Shown piece by piece: positions 54,423 to 64,000 of a stretch of 64,000 bases of DNA (position 1 is its first letter; every line of letters starts with the position of its first letter). The notes below the pieces were generated by a model that had not been told where the DNA came from, ran no database searches, and saw nothing but the letters and a program-made list of their open reading frames with translations. The translations under genes and the position numbers were made by a program. Origin of the DNA: Mantamonas sphyraenae (lineage: Eukaryota; CRuMs; Mantamonadidae); contig JAPMXV010000031.1 in assembly GCA_026936335.1 (NCBI GenBank), positions 124,001 through 188,000 of the forward strand. Reading direction: 5' to 3'.

Positions 54423-55707
54423 TCATTTTTCCCGGTCTCCTGCCCTGCTCGCTGCCCTCTTTTGACGCAGAAGCTCGTCCATGTATGTGCTCTCTTGCGT
54501 CCATGCCAGGTCCGGCACGTCGTCCCACTCGAAATCAAAATCTGTCCCTCGCTTCAATCCCTGTTCCCCCTCCGTTTGTGTCTCCATGGCAGCGCTGCTG
54601 GTCTCCGTGTTGCCCCCCTTCTTCTTTTTGGGCGATTCCAGCCCTCGTGTGCCTCGCCATTCATCCAGTGCTCGTTGAAACTCCTTCCTGTTCGCTTCCT
54701 CGTCATACTCGCCATCCCACATACTCCCACCACCTCCACTGCTGCTCGTCGTGCTCGTGTTTGTGCTCATTCCTCCACCTCCTTGCGTGTCTGCGTATGT
54801 TCCCGTCTGGCTCCCGCCGTCTGCCTTTGTTCCCGAGTTGTCCCCTTCGCCTCGGAACGCGTACAACGCCTGCAGAAATTCCCTGCGGTTCGCCTCCTCG
54901 TCAAACTCCCCATCCGCAATCGATGCTCCCTTTGACTGTGTGCCCAGCGTCGCGACCGTGCGTTTCGTGTCCCGTCATCGATGCACTGTGTCAGCTTCCT
55001 CGCGCGCCAAAAACCGTTACACGCCTGCCTCGCCCCACTGTCCACGACCATCTCCCACACCTACCGGCGTCATAGTGTCTTCCCCGCGTGTCACTTGTTC
55101 CTCCTGCTCTCCTTCCAACTCTTCCAGATGTGCGGGGGCCCATGTAGCAGCCAGATTGAACGTCCCGCCGCCCATCACAAACGTGTTCTTTGCCCCCTTC
55201 TTCGACGCCTCTTCGTCCGCTGCCATGCGCTCCTCCTCCTCCTCCTCTTCTGTCAATGGTTTCCCCTGTCGCCACCTGTCCACCGCCGTCTCCTTTGGTG
55301 CCCGCACGCTCGCCGTCGTTCCGCTGCTTCCCCCGCCTGTTCGACGACCCGAGCTCCGTTGCTGGCCAGCGTCCGACCTCCCGTCTCGACTCTTTTTGCT
55401 CTGTCTGCTCGCACTCCTTTGGCTGTTGGCAGCCCGTCGTCGCCCTTCCGATCCCGACCCGTACTTCTTCTCCCATTTTGCTGCCTTCCGCTTGCCCTTC
55501 TCCGCATCCATGGCCTTGCGCAAAGCCAGCAATTGGTCCTCAATGGCCAATACTTCCTGTTCCAGTCGTGCAGACTCTTTGGCAAGCCTACAGCGCCGCC
55601 CACCAACACCGCGTGTGTGAGCGCTCGATCTACGACGTTTCCATCCTTCGATCTCATTTCACCCAACCCTACCCTTTGGATGGCCTCCTGCCCTGACGTG
55701 TCGCCAT
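54423..55707 (-). CDS. Charged repeat protein with paired DGE-DEEANR motifs, unknown
   Basis: 356 residues from exons 55673-55707, 55065-55587 and 54423-54935 (introns 85 and 128 nt). Start ATG gives MATRQGRRPSKG. An N-terminal helix (LAKESARLEQEVLAIEDQLL) leads into a basic, Ser/Arg-rich region. A hydrophobic island, NTFVMGGGTFNLAATWAP, follows. The C-terminal half holds two copies of a 25-residue motif: IADGEFDEEANRREFLQALY and WDGEYDEEANRKEFQRALDE, each followed by a W or F and Arg-Gly. The last part is acidic and aromatic (FDFEWDDVPDLAW). I do not recognise the family. Its second intron carries a TTTTTGGCGCGCG element about 590 bp upstream of MCM7. Confidence 0.75.
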
Positions 55708-55783
55708 GTCTTGTCCAATGCAAACTGTGTTTTCTTTGTGTTTGTGGCACTGCCGCCCTGCCACCGCGCACACACATCCTCCC

Positions 55784-55981
55784 TCATCCTTCCACGTCCA
55801 TTCCTCGCTTTCCCACAACATCTTCGATGCTCTCTGGGATCTGTCCTCGCTTCATCATGTCCCGAAACTTGGCAATGTCCTCCTTGCTGGTCAACTGGTC
55901 GATCAACGCCATCGCTTTTTCCAGCTTCGCCTCCATCTCCTTCTCCTGCTCGGCTCGCTCTTTGGCACTGCCCCTTCCGCC

Positions 55982-56017
<36 letters not shown>

Positions 56018-56944
56018 TTCAAGTCCCTCGCCGGGCGTAAACGTCTTTGCGCTTGCTTGGATCTCCTCCTCCAGTTTCTGGCCCTCCTCGCTGCCAAAAA
56101 GCTCCTGGGCTTCCCTCACCTCCTGCGGTTTGACCTTGCGAAAGTCCAGGATGCGCAGTTGCGGCAGTTTATGGATCACGTACAGCCGGTAGTGTTCCAG
56201 TTTTGTGAGGGGATTGTCCACCAAGCTCAACGAGCGCAGGCTCGACAGGCATGCCAGCCCGTCCACATCCGACAGATTTTCCAGATTGTTTTTAGTCAGC
56301 ACAAGCGACTGCAGCGATGGCAGCGCATCTGCAAGCGAGCTCTGGCCCTCCTGGGCGCGCTTGATGTGAACCACCCTGTTGTTGCACAGCAGCACCGTAC
56401 GCAGCCTTCGCAGCAGCGGGAACCCGTCCAACACCTGCACTTCGTTGTCTGAAAGATCGATTGTTTCGAATTGGTCCTGTGAGATCACTCTTCGGGTAAG
56501 CGGCTGCCCTTTGCCCCTCGCATGTGTCGGCGCTCCTTCCGCATCCTCCCACCCGTCCTCCACAATGGCCTCTCCCATCCCCATTCTCTGTCCTGCTCTT
56601 GCTCCTATGCGCCACTCACCTGTGTTACACCCAAGTTTTCGATTGCTGGGATCTTGTTCCCTGTGTTTACGTCCCCCGTACGTGTCAGAACGCGCGCCTT
56701 TGCACACTCCCAACCGCCCACGCCCACCCTGCGCCTCGTGCTACCCCCACCATCCGCATGGCCGTTGTACAAAACACAGCTGCGTGTGTGGGACACACTT
56801 TCTCCACAGGTGTCTCCACACTCGGCAGTGTGCGGTGATTTGACCGGCCGCCATTCCCAACTCACCCCGCAGATCCAGCTCACGGTCCTTCAGAGTGTTG
56901 ACAAACACAGGCGACGCCTGGATGAGGTCTGCAGTCAGGCGCAT
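55784..56944 (-). CDS. SNRPA1: U2 snRNP protein A' (SNRPA1/Lea1)
   Basis: Spliceosome component that, with B'', binds U2 snRNA stem-loop IV. Exons 56866-56944, 56620-56660 and 55784-56476; 270 residues (human 255). The sequence follows the human protein throughout: MRLTADLIQASPVFVN and RELDLRGNKIPAIENLG across the first splice, DQFETIDLSDNEVQVLDGFP, LLRRLRTVLLCNNRV, the LRR cap HYRLYVIHKLPQLRILDFRK and the TFTPGEGL segment. A poly-Ser run (CTG repeats on the plus strand, 55983-56016) sits in the C-terminal tail. The second exon is only 41 nt. Introns are 204 and 142 nt. Divergent from the zinc-finger polyQ gene, with 105 bp between ATGs. Confidence 0.95.
55983..56016 (+). repeat. (CTG)n microsatellite in the U2A' gene
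   Basis: About eleven CTG/GCT units on the plus strand, read as AGC (Ser) in the minus-strand gene. Confidence 0.9.
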
Positions 56945-57049
56945 GGATAACTGGTGTCGTTTGCCTGCACGACACAGCGCTCCTGCTTCCAAAACAAACA
57001 AAGGCCCCGTCAACGACCACCCAGCCACGGGAGAGTCCACACACAAGCC

Positions 57050-60000
57050 ATGCAGGTGTTTTTCGAGCCCTTCGAAATCATCCGGTGTATCGACGACCCG
57101 AAACATCCTCCCAACAACGGTGGAGAAGGGGAAGAGGACAGCGACCGTACCCAGGACCGCGCTGTGGATGACACACCCAGCAAGGGCCTGGACGACCTCG
57201 TTCAATCCCCTTCGGTGGGGTTGCGCATGTTGAACAGCCACAACGCGGAACAAGGAGGCATGTTTGCTGGCAGGCGCAACGCTGCAAACCGTGTGATCTC
57301 GCTCCACAAGCTCGCCCAGGCCTCCAAACAGGCACTCGACCGCGTAGGCGATTCGCCTGGCCGCTCTCGTGATGCTCCGCTAAAGGACTCTGCGCGCCGA
57401 CTTCCCCCGCCCCTTGTGACGCCCCAACAGATCCTGAAGCGTGTGCAAACCCAGCGCACAAAGCAGAAGACCCGCGAAACCTGGCGCCAGCGGCTGCTCG
57501 ACACCCACAACGAACTCTTTTACGCCATGGGCTACACCGAACCTGTGGCGCCCCTTCTGTTCTTGCATGCCAATCCCACCAACGGTGCGTAACTGCCTTC
57601 CGTGCCGCCTCCAAACGGCTTCGCGAACCACATCCTGACGCACCCGCCTACCGTCCTGCCCACAGACCTCACGACCTTTTTCAAGCACGAGCCAGAGACA
57701 GAGAACAGCGAACAGGTGTGTTGACGCACTGTGTTGACTCATCCACGTTTCCACACAGATGACACGGCCACTTACACACACGAGTTTCCATTTCCAACTC
57801 ACAGGAGACAACGGAGCTGCGCAGACAGCAGCTGGATGCACTCACCTGGGACTTTGTTGAATCCTGCACGCTTCAGCGCGGTGACGAATACGCCGACGTT
57901 GGCCCACAGAGCAAGGATGACACACGAGTCAGGTGCGCCCTTTGTGGCAGCCACGTTTCTGCTCGGCGCTTTGGCGCCCATGTGCAACAAGAACACGTGG
58001 ATCAGCTGCACTCCAACCTTTCTGTTGTCATGCAAGACGTTCACAAACAGCGCTCGGGCTTTCTTCTGTCCAAACTCGTGGTAGGTGACGAGGGAGGTGT
58101 ACGGCATTGGGAAGGTCATGCCCCATGGACAAGTGCAGCCCCCAAACTCCACAACGCCACCACTCACACACTCACGCGGCGCTCTTTGACAGTACTCCCG
58201 TGTGTTTTATCCCACCGTCCACTTTGAAACCCTTCGCAGCAACTCGAGCTTGAGTGTGTACGGGAACGGTGTACGCGCACCCATGCTGAAGGGCCCACCA
58301 AGGCTACTCGCGCTCCCAAACTCTCAGGTGCAAGTACAGCGCCTGAGTGCACAGGCTTTGCACAACCCAGGCAATGCCAGCAACGGTGGCAACCACCACG
58401 GACACTCTGCAAACAAGCAGGCCCCGCAGGGCAAACGAGGCAAGAAGGGCAAACGCAAGCACAACAACAATGGAAATGGCAATGGCAATGGCAACGGAAA
58501 CGGCAACCACGAACTCAGCACGGGCTGGCACGGCGGTGAGCAGAGGCAGCAGGTCACCTTTGTGGCTCACGGCGAGTGGACTGTTAACACCGCCTCGACG
58601 TCGTCATCTTCATCGCCATCGTCGTCCGCATCGAATACTTCGGGTCCCTTGCGAGCACTGTCGCATCCGTCGGTTGCCGAAACGGGCTACCCGACAGCTG
58701 TGCTTGGAGCACGCAGGCGCAGCCAGTATCACACCACGCGAGATGACTTTCGCTCGCATCAACTCGTCGACCACTGGCTTATGCAGCTGGAGTGCATGCT
58801 GTACGGTGTGGACACGCCCAGTGCGACCACAAGTGCAACCACAGACGATGCATGGCTCGTGGACAGCTCCACCGCGTTGCCGTCCAACGAATCGGCCCTG
58901 GGACGTCATCTGGCCTCCCTTTACGAACAAACCATGGATGCATACGGCTGCAGAAACACGTACGACGGCGTCACTGTGCCTGATGCGATCCGTGTGCACG
59001 ATTTGGATCCACGCAACGAGCTGGCATTGATTGAGGAGAGCATACAGGCCCTGCATCGCGACGATGAACTCATGAGCCTCTTTCAGGAGCAGGGCGAGGA
59101 CAAAAGCAAGGCACAGGGCGAGGCATCGGCCAGCGGCAGCGTGCAAAACAAGGCAAACGCAGCCAGCAGTACGGTTGGAAACGGCAGTTCTGACACAGCC
59201 GTGGCAGCATCTGGTGGTAAACCGCCCCGCAAGAAGATGTCCAAACGAGAGGCCAAACGACTGAAGAAGCAACAGAATGCAGCCAAACGCGAAGAGGAGC
59301 GCAGGCGAAGGGCAGAGCAGGGAGGGGACGACACCAACGGAGGAAACCAGGACGGTGAACAGGAGCAAGGTCAAGAGGAACACAACGGCGCGTTGACGGA
59401 CGAGGAGATTCTGGAGGCAAACACAAAGGCAAATAGGCGTAGGCTGGGAACTCGAGACAGCTCGCAGGACGAGTCGGATTCCGAGAGCGAACGCACGCTG
59501 CACACGCTCAAGCGACGCACACGCAAAGCTGTGTCGTGGGACCCCGAATTGGAGCACATACTGTCAGACGAAGATCCAGAGTATGTGAAACGGCAGATGA
59601 ACAAGCGGCAAGTGCTCAATGCACAGATTCGTAGGACGCTTCGAGGGGTCAGCAAGAAGCAAATGGCCAGCTTGGAACATGCGCTGCTGGAAATGTTGAT
59701 TGAGGAGGTGGCTGATCCGATAGGTGAGGTGCTTGCGAGCCGTTCGATCAACCAGGTCAAAAAGGAGGCGAAGCGCGCCAAGCAAAAGAAGGAAGCAGAG
59801 GAGCACGCAAAGTTGCGACAGCGCGCGTCCGAAGAGGCTGTTGCCGCTGTGCAGGAGAGCGCAAGTGTGCAGCAGGCACAGGCTGAGGCGTCGGCGCAAC
59901 AAAAGAAGGCGGCCAAGCTGAACAGCAAAGAGCAGAGGCAGAAGGAGCGCAAAGAGCGACGGGAGACGCGCAAGAGGATTGGAGCGAGTGTGTTGGATGA

Positions 60001-61155
60001 TTTGATGGAAGAGGTGGTGCGTGAGCTGTGCATCCTGGTGGCTACGGAGGAGGAGGAAGACGAGGCAAACGACACGTTCCACATGCAATTTGGAGGCGGC
60101 CGCAGAGACAGGTACAGCTACGATGCTGATGATGAAGTGCGTAGCACGACGTCGCACGACACGGAGGATACGACGCATGAGCCCATGCGTAGCGAGAGCG
60201 AGTGGAACGACTCGAACGCAGACCACTACGACACCGTGGTGGAAGACTCGGAAGACCATCTGGCGGACCAACGATGGCAGTTGAACTCGCGCAAGCAACC
60301 GCATTACCACATGCCATCCATATCGGAAAGCGACGACAGCGACGACAGCGGATCCGCGAGCGGCCTGGAAAACATGTACATGCAAATGCGACAGCATCAA
60401 CAACAGCAGCAACAACAGCAACAGCCACAGTTGTCGCAGCAGCAGCAGCAGCAGCAGCAAGTGCGGCAGCCTTCGAGCCAGCCACAGGGACAGATGCAAA
60501 CATCCATGCCAACCACGCCGATTGGAGTGTCCCCAACATGATGATGGCACCCCCGCCGGGCATGATGATGCCTGGATTCTACACGAGCCCAGGAGCGTTT
60601 GGGCAGCCACACATGGGAGGCACGCCGATGATGGCGTGGCCCACAAATGGCGGCGGTGGAGGCAGTGGGATGCAGGAGACGTGGCAGACCAGTGGGCACG
60701 GAATGGGCGGAGGCAATGGCGGTAGCAGTGGTGGCATCGGTGCTGGTGGTGCACATCACGGCTCTGGCACTGGCATGGGCGGCGGCGGAGGAGTGCACGA
60801 ACAAGGCAGCAGCGGTGGCACAGCGCCGCTCTTTGCAAACATGTGGGGCGAAACACCACGTGAGGAAGCAAACAGTGGGATTGCAGAGGACAGCAGTGCA
60901 AGTGGGAGCAACCTCAGCCACATGCTTGGCGCCTCGTTGTCACTGGATCTGGATTTGCTGCAAGGCAGCGATGGCAACGGGAGCGGAGACGGAAACACGG
61001 CCAACAGCGGTGCCCGTGCCCATGGCAATGGTTCTACCGGAGGACAGAACGACATGTCCTCATCTACCCCCGGTGGCGGGCACTCAGGTGGAAGCAGCTC
61101 GCTGTTCTCTGGCCTTTTCCTCTCCAATTCGTCGGGCCACAACACGGGGTGGTGA
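57050..61155 (+). CDS. Large zinc-finger, Lys-rich and polyQ protein, unknown; C-terminal frame break
   Basis: Exons 57050-57584, 57666-57715, 57805-58080 and 58193 onward; introns 81, 89 and 112 nt with matching phases. Frame 1 ends at a TGA at 60539-60541 (1,069 residues). A Gly/Ser-rich frame, open to a TGA at 61153-61155, looks like the native C-terminus, so a 1-nt break lies in or just after the CAG-rich tract 60390-60500. Seen: QVFFEPFEIIRCIDDP at the start, one C2H2-like finger CALCGSHVSARRFGAHVQQEH in exon 3 resembling SAGA Sgf11/ATXN7-type fingers, an Asn/Gly and Lys-rich region, a helical domain with HQLVDHWLMQLECMLYG, a basic coiled coil, and polyQ. Possibly a chromatin or transcription factor subunit; that is inference. 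Confidence 0.65.
60395..60465 (+). repeat. CAA/CAG tract (polyQ)
   Basis: Interrupted CAA/CAG repeat encoding poly-Gln near the C-terminus of the zinc-finger polyQ gene. The reading-frame change of that gene falls in or just downstream of it. Confidence 0.85.
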
Positions 61156-61193
61156 GAGGGAAGGAGGAGAAAGAAAAGATGGAATGAACTCTG

Positions 61194-62497
61194 CTACCTC
61201 TCCATTCCCAGCCGATCCAAAATAAGGGCATACTTGTCGACCTCGCGTCGCATGGGACCCAAAGTCTCGTCGATGAGCTTGAGTTTCTCCTGACCCTGAC
61301 GCACACTTTGTTCCCACTGCTCCATGTTTGCGCGTTGCTTTTCCATGTGCGACTGTGTCAGCGCGAGTTGCTCCTGCAGAAGCGCCAGTTGGGCTTGCAC
61401 GTCGGCCTCTTCGTCTTGCAGGAAGCGCAGGGCACTCTTGGCAGCCTCGAGCTTCTTTGTGTCCTCATTCAGTGCCTGCTCGCACTGCATTTGCTCGTTT
61501 TCCAGGATTTGCGTGCGCATGGTGTACTTGTTGTACGCACTGAGGATTTGACCGGCATTGGAGGCACTGACGGACCCGCTCGCCCCGTCGTTGGCAGACA
61601 GACGGGGAGTGGTCATGTCCACACTGTCCACACTGCTGTCCACACTGGAGCTGTCCACACCGCGAGCCACCTGCGATTGCAGTGTGCCCTCGTCGTACTG
61701 CTGCTTCTTGGACACAAACATGTCGATCACCTGCTGCAACGACACGTTCACCGCATCCGACTTGATTTTCTCCCGACACAGCGGACAGGTTTTGCGTGTT
61801 TGCCGGTGTCGCGCCAAACATGCCCTGCAGAATGTGTGTCCACACGGAAAGAGAAGCATCGGGGCCCGTTCCTTGCCGCTCATCAACTCCATACAAATCG
61901 GGCACGTGTGGTTCTCAATCTCTGACGACAGGTACCTTTGTAGGGATGGGGTGATTGCAGGCGTGCGGTGTTCCTGTGTCAGCGACCATTCACCTCAGAG
62001 CGTGATTGCGTTTGCGTTTGTTGTTGTTGTTCGGAACTCACTGTTCCATCCTCGCGCCAAGTTCCTCGCGCTGGCCAAACACCTCTTCGCGGATTTCATT
62101 GCGGAGTCGGTCTGTGATGCGCTCTGTCAGCCTGTCCAGCAGCTGTTGGTGGCAATTGAAATCAGTTGTGATGCGAGTCCCATGTCAGTGGGTGGTGGGT
62201 TTTCGACGCAGCCGTTTCCCGCGTTCGACCTACCTCCTCAGGGCGCACAAGCGACGCTGACGACGACCCTGTCCCTGGTCGCTCGTCGTACGTGGATGAG
62301 CCATAGCTACGTTCCTGGCCATGATTGAGACTGGTGCCGCTGTTGTTGTTATTGCTGCTGTACGCCTGCGGTTTGTACTCGCGCTGTTCCTGCGCCACTT
62401 CCTCCAACACCTCCCGTCGCGTCTCCTCTGCCTCCCGCTGCTTCATCCACTGAGCCTGACGCGCCTTGAGCGCTGCGATTTTGGCCTCTCTGCTCAT
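61194..62497 (-). CDS. RING-finger coiled-coil protein (likely E3 ubiquitin ligase)
   Basis: 368 residues from exons 62234-62497, 62042-62142 and 61194-61935 (introns 91 and 105 nt, phases 0 and 2). A charged N-terminal helix (KIAALKARQAQWMKQREAEE) and a second helix (RLTERITDRLRNEIREEV) precede the RING. The RING is a canonical C3HC4: HTCPICMELM, FPCGHTFCRACLARH, TCPLCREK. A Ser/Asp linker and a C-terminal coiled coil of about 110 residues follow, which is a TRIM-like order without a visible B-box. Start ATG at 62495-62497 overlaps the stop codon of the same-strand upstream gene (ATGA), which raises the possibility that both are one protein split by a frame change. Confidence 0.82.
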
Positions 62498-64000
62498 CGG
62501 TTCAGGCTGTATGGGTTGGCGCTGCTCGTGGTCGAAGAAAAGCTGCTTCCGCTGCCGCTGCTGCTAGCACCGCCGTAGGTGCCAGACAACGTGTACAAGC
62601 TGCTGCCACTGCTCCCACTGCTGCCACTGCTCCCACTGCTCCCACTGCTTCCACTCAGAGAGTACTTTGTCGGTGAATACCCGCGGTACTGAGGTGAGGC
62701 AGTCGTTGGACGGTAGCGGTACGTCGATCCGCTGGCGCTGCTGACATACGACGGGGCTCGGCTGGAAGCAAACTGTCCTGCGCTGCTGCTTGTTGTCGTG
62801 CTTCCTCTGCTGCTGCTGATGCTGCTGCTGCTGCTGCTTCCAGTGCGCAGGTAGGACGACGACGGGGACGGACCTGGAGACAACTTGGCACTGGCCATGC
62901 GATATGAGGCAGCCGGGGACTGAACGGTGGCCAGACTGCTGCCACTGGTGCTACCACTGCGGTACTTGGCGACAAGCGCCTCGTAGTTGTACCCCGATGC
63001 TGCTGCGCCGCGCACAGAGCGCTGGGGCTGCTGTGGCTGGCATAGTGTCCGCTGGAGCCCGAGTAGGCACCGTATGACGAGCTGTAGTTGCCCATCGAGC
63101 CAGCGGACGTTCTGGAGGCGGTGGACGAGGGTGAGCCCAATCGAGCGTTGCTGCTGCTGCCGCTGCTGATGCTGCTGTGGCTTCCTCCCGACCCGTACTT
63201 GGCCAGGATTGCCTGCACGTTGACCGAAGACGAGCCTCCTGACGGCGTGTACCGGCTGCCTGCTGTGTTGCTGCTGCGGCTGCTGTACGCCGAAGAGGAC
63301 GACGGCGACGTCGACGACGGAAGGTACGATGCAAGGCGCGCCGAGTAGGCGCTTGATGGCGACGACGGAGACACGGACGAGTACGACGATGTCGAACCGT
63401 AGTTGCCACTGCCACTGCCACTGTTTCCGCTGTTGTACGGCATGCGGATGCCGTACTTGCTCTCGATGCGCCGTGCCACATCCGCTGGCGACGCGCTGCT
63501 GCTGCTGCTTCCTGTGCCGCTCGTCAATCGGTTCGGCGATCGGCTCGGGGACGATCCCACCCCGTACTTGGCCAAAAGCATGGCCGTGGACGGGTTGGCA
63601 TACTTGGAGCCAGATTCTCCGCTGCCTGCGCTGCCTCCGCCGCTGCTCTGTGTCTCTGGGGTGCGAGGCGCATACTTGGCCAGCAGCTCTTGTGTGCGCG
63701 CAGAAAGCTGCGGTTGCTCCACTCCGCTTGCGTCAGATGCGTCCTGGTCCCCAAACAGCTGCTTCTTGGGCATGTGAGAAGGCGAAGGCGTTGGAGACCC
63801 CGCTGCTGCACTTCCACTTGATGCTCCGCCGCCCTGCGTGTACTTTGCAATCAACGCTGCAGTCTCTTCGCTCACTTGCAGCGATCCCAACGATGCGCCT
63901 GGAGAAGAGCGCTTCTGCTGCTGCTGCTTGTCACTTCCGGGCCCTGCCGAGCTGCCTTTGCCCTCGGCAACGTTGTTGTTCTGGCTCGGACTTCCCGTCT
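62494..64000 (-). CDS. Ser-rich protein with repeated LLAKYG motif, 5' end outside window
   Basis: Open from the window edge (64000) to a TGA at 62494-62496, with one frame change near 63005-63025. More than 45% Ser, Gly, Tyr and Ala. A short motif recurs about six times at uneven spacing: ALIAKYTQG (near 63840), ELLAKYAPR (near 63675), MLLAKYGVG (near 63575), ESKYGIRM (near 63455), AILAKYGSG (near 63205) and ALVAKYRSG (near 62970). Each could be a short linear binding helix in a disordered scaffold. A GSS-repeat block lies at 62600-62655. The N-terminal part includes KQLFGDQD, resembling a cyclin-docking or degron-like peptide. Family not recognised. Confidence 0.65.
62600..62655 (-). repeat. 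9-bp GSS repeat
   Basis: Plus strand shows repeated TGCTCCCAC / TGCTGCCAC units, encoding (Gly-Ser-Ser)n in the minus-strand Ser-rich gene. Confidence 0.8.

Overview
This window is nuclear DNA from a gene-dense, GC-rich eukaryote that almost certainly builds cilia or flagella. It is not prokaryotic. Genes carry GT-AG introns, mostly about 80-260 nt, with donors such as GTAAGT, GTACGT, GTGAGT and GTAGGT and very often a CTGAC(AC) branch-like motif near the acceptor. Most of the DNA is coding, and neighbours are separated by tens of bases. The gene set (rotatin, a CC2D2A-like transition-zone protein, Patched-like RND transporter, CYLD, RasGEF, RhoGAP, EGF-repeat membrane protein) points to a unicellular flagellate, perhaps a relative of animals. 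Assignment to a clade from sequence alone is low confidence. No tRNA, rRNA, transposon, CRISPR array or viral gene was seen.

Layout. 1-14.2 kb: phospholipase D (+, 5' truncated), then rotatin (-) and a coiled-coil protein (-). 14.2-17.4 kb: a small coiled-coil protein (+), a DUF5522-like protein (-), ureidoglycolate lyase (+) and the E2F partner DP (-). 17.7-22.3 kb: a His-rich coiled-coil protein (+) and a basic/coiled-coil nuclear-type protein (+). 22.3-31.7 kb: an EGF/propeller membrane protein (-), mitochondrial Hsp70 escort protein (-), a RhoGAP-fold coiled-coil protein (+), a kelch protein (-) and an LRR/ankyrin protein (-). 32-43 kb: Patched-like protein (+), RasGEF with two PH domains (-) and a Sec23-like COPII protein (+). 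43-50 kb: a Dpy-30-like small protein (-), CC2D2A-like EF-hand/C2/transglutaminase-like protein (-) and CYLD (+). 50-57 kb: CaMK-type kinase (-), MCM7 (-), an acidic/basic repeat protein (-) and U2 snRNP A' (-). 57-64 kb: a zinc-finger polyQ protein (+), a RING coiled-coil protein (-) and a Ser-rich repeat protein (-, truncated by the window edge).

Themes. Rotatin, the CC2D2A-like protein and the Dpy-30-like protein all belong to basal-body or cilium biology. DP and MCM7 belong to the G1/S programme: the DP gene has a near-perfect E2F site directly upstream of its ATG, and the same TTTTGGCGCG core recurs in four other places. Phospholipase D, RasGEF, RhoGAP and the kinase are signalling genes.

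Several genes (phospholipase D, rotatin, the Patched-like gene three times, the polyQ protein, the Ser-rich protein) are broken by single-base frame changes that no plausible intron explains. I annotate them as one gene each and flag each break. Exon boundaries below were worked out by hand from frame, splice consensus and family similarity; phases and lengths were checked for consistency.
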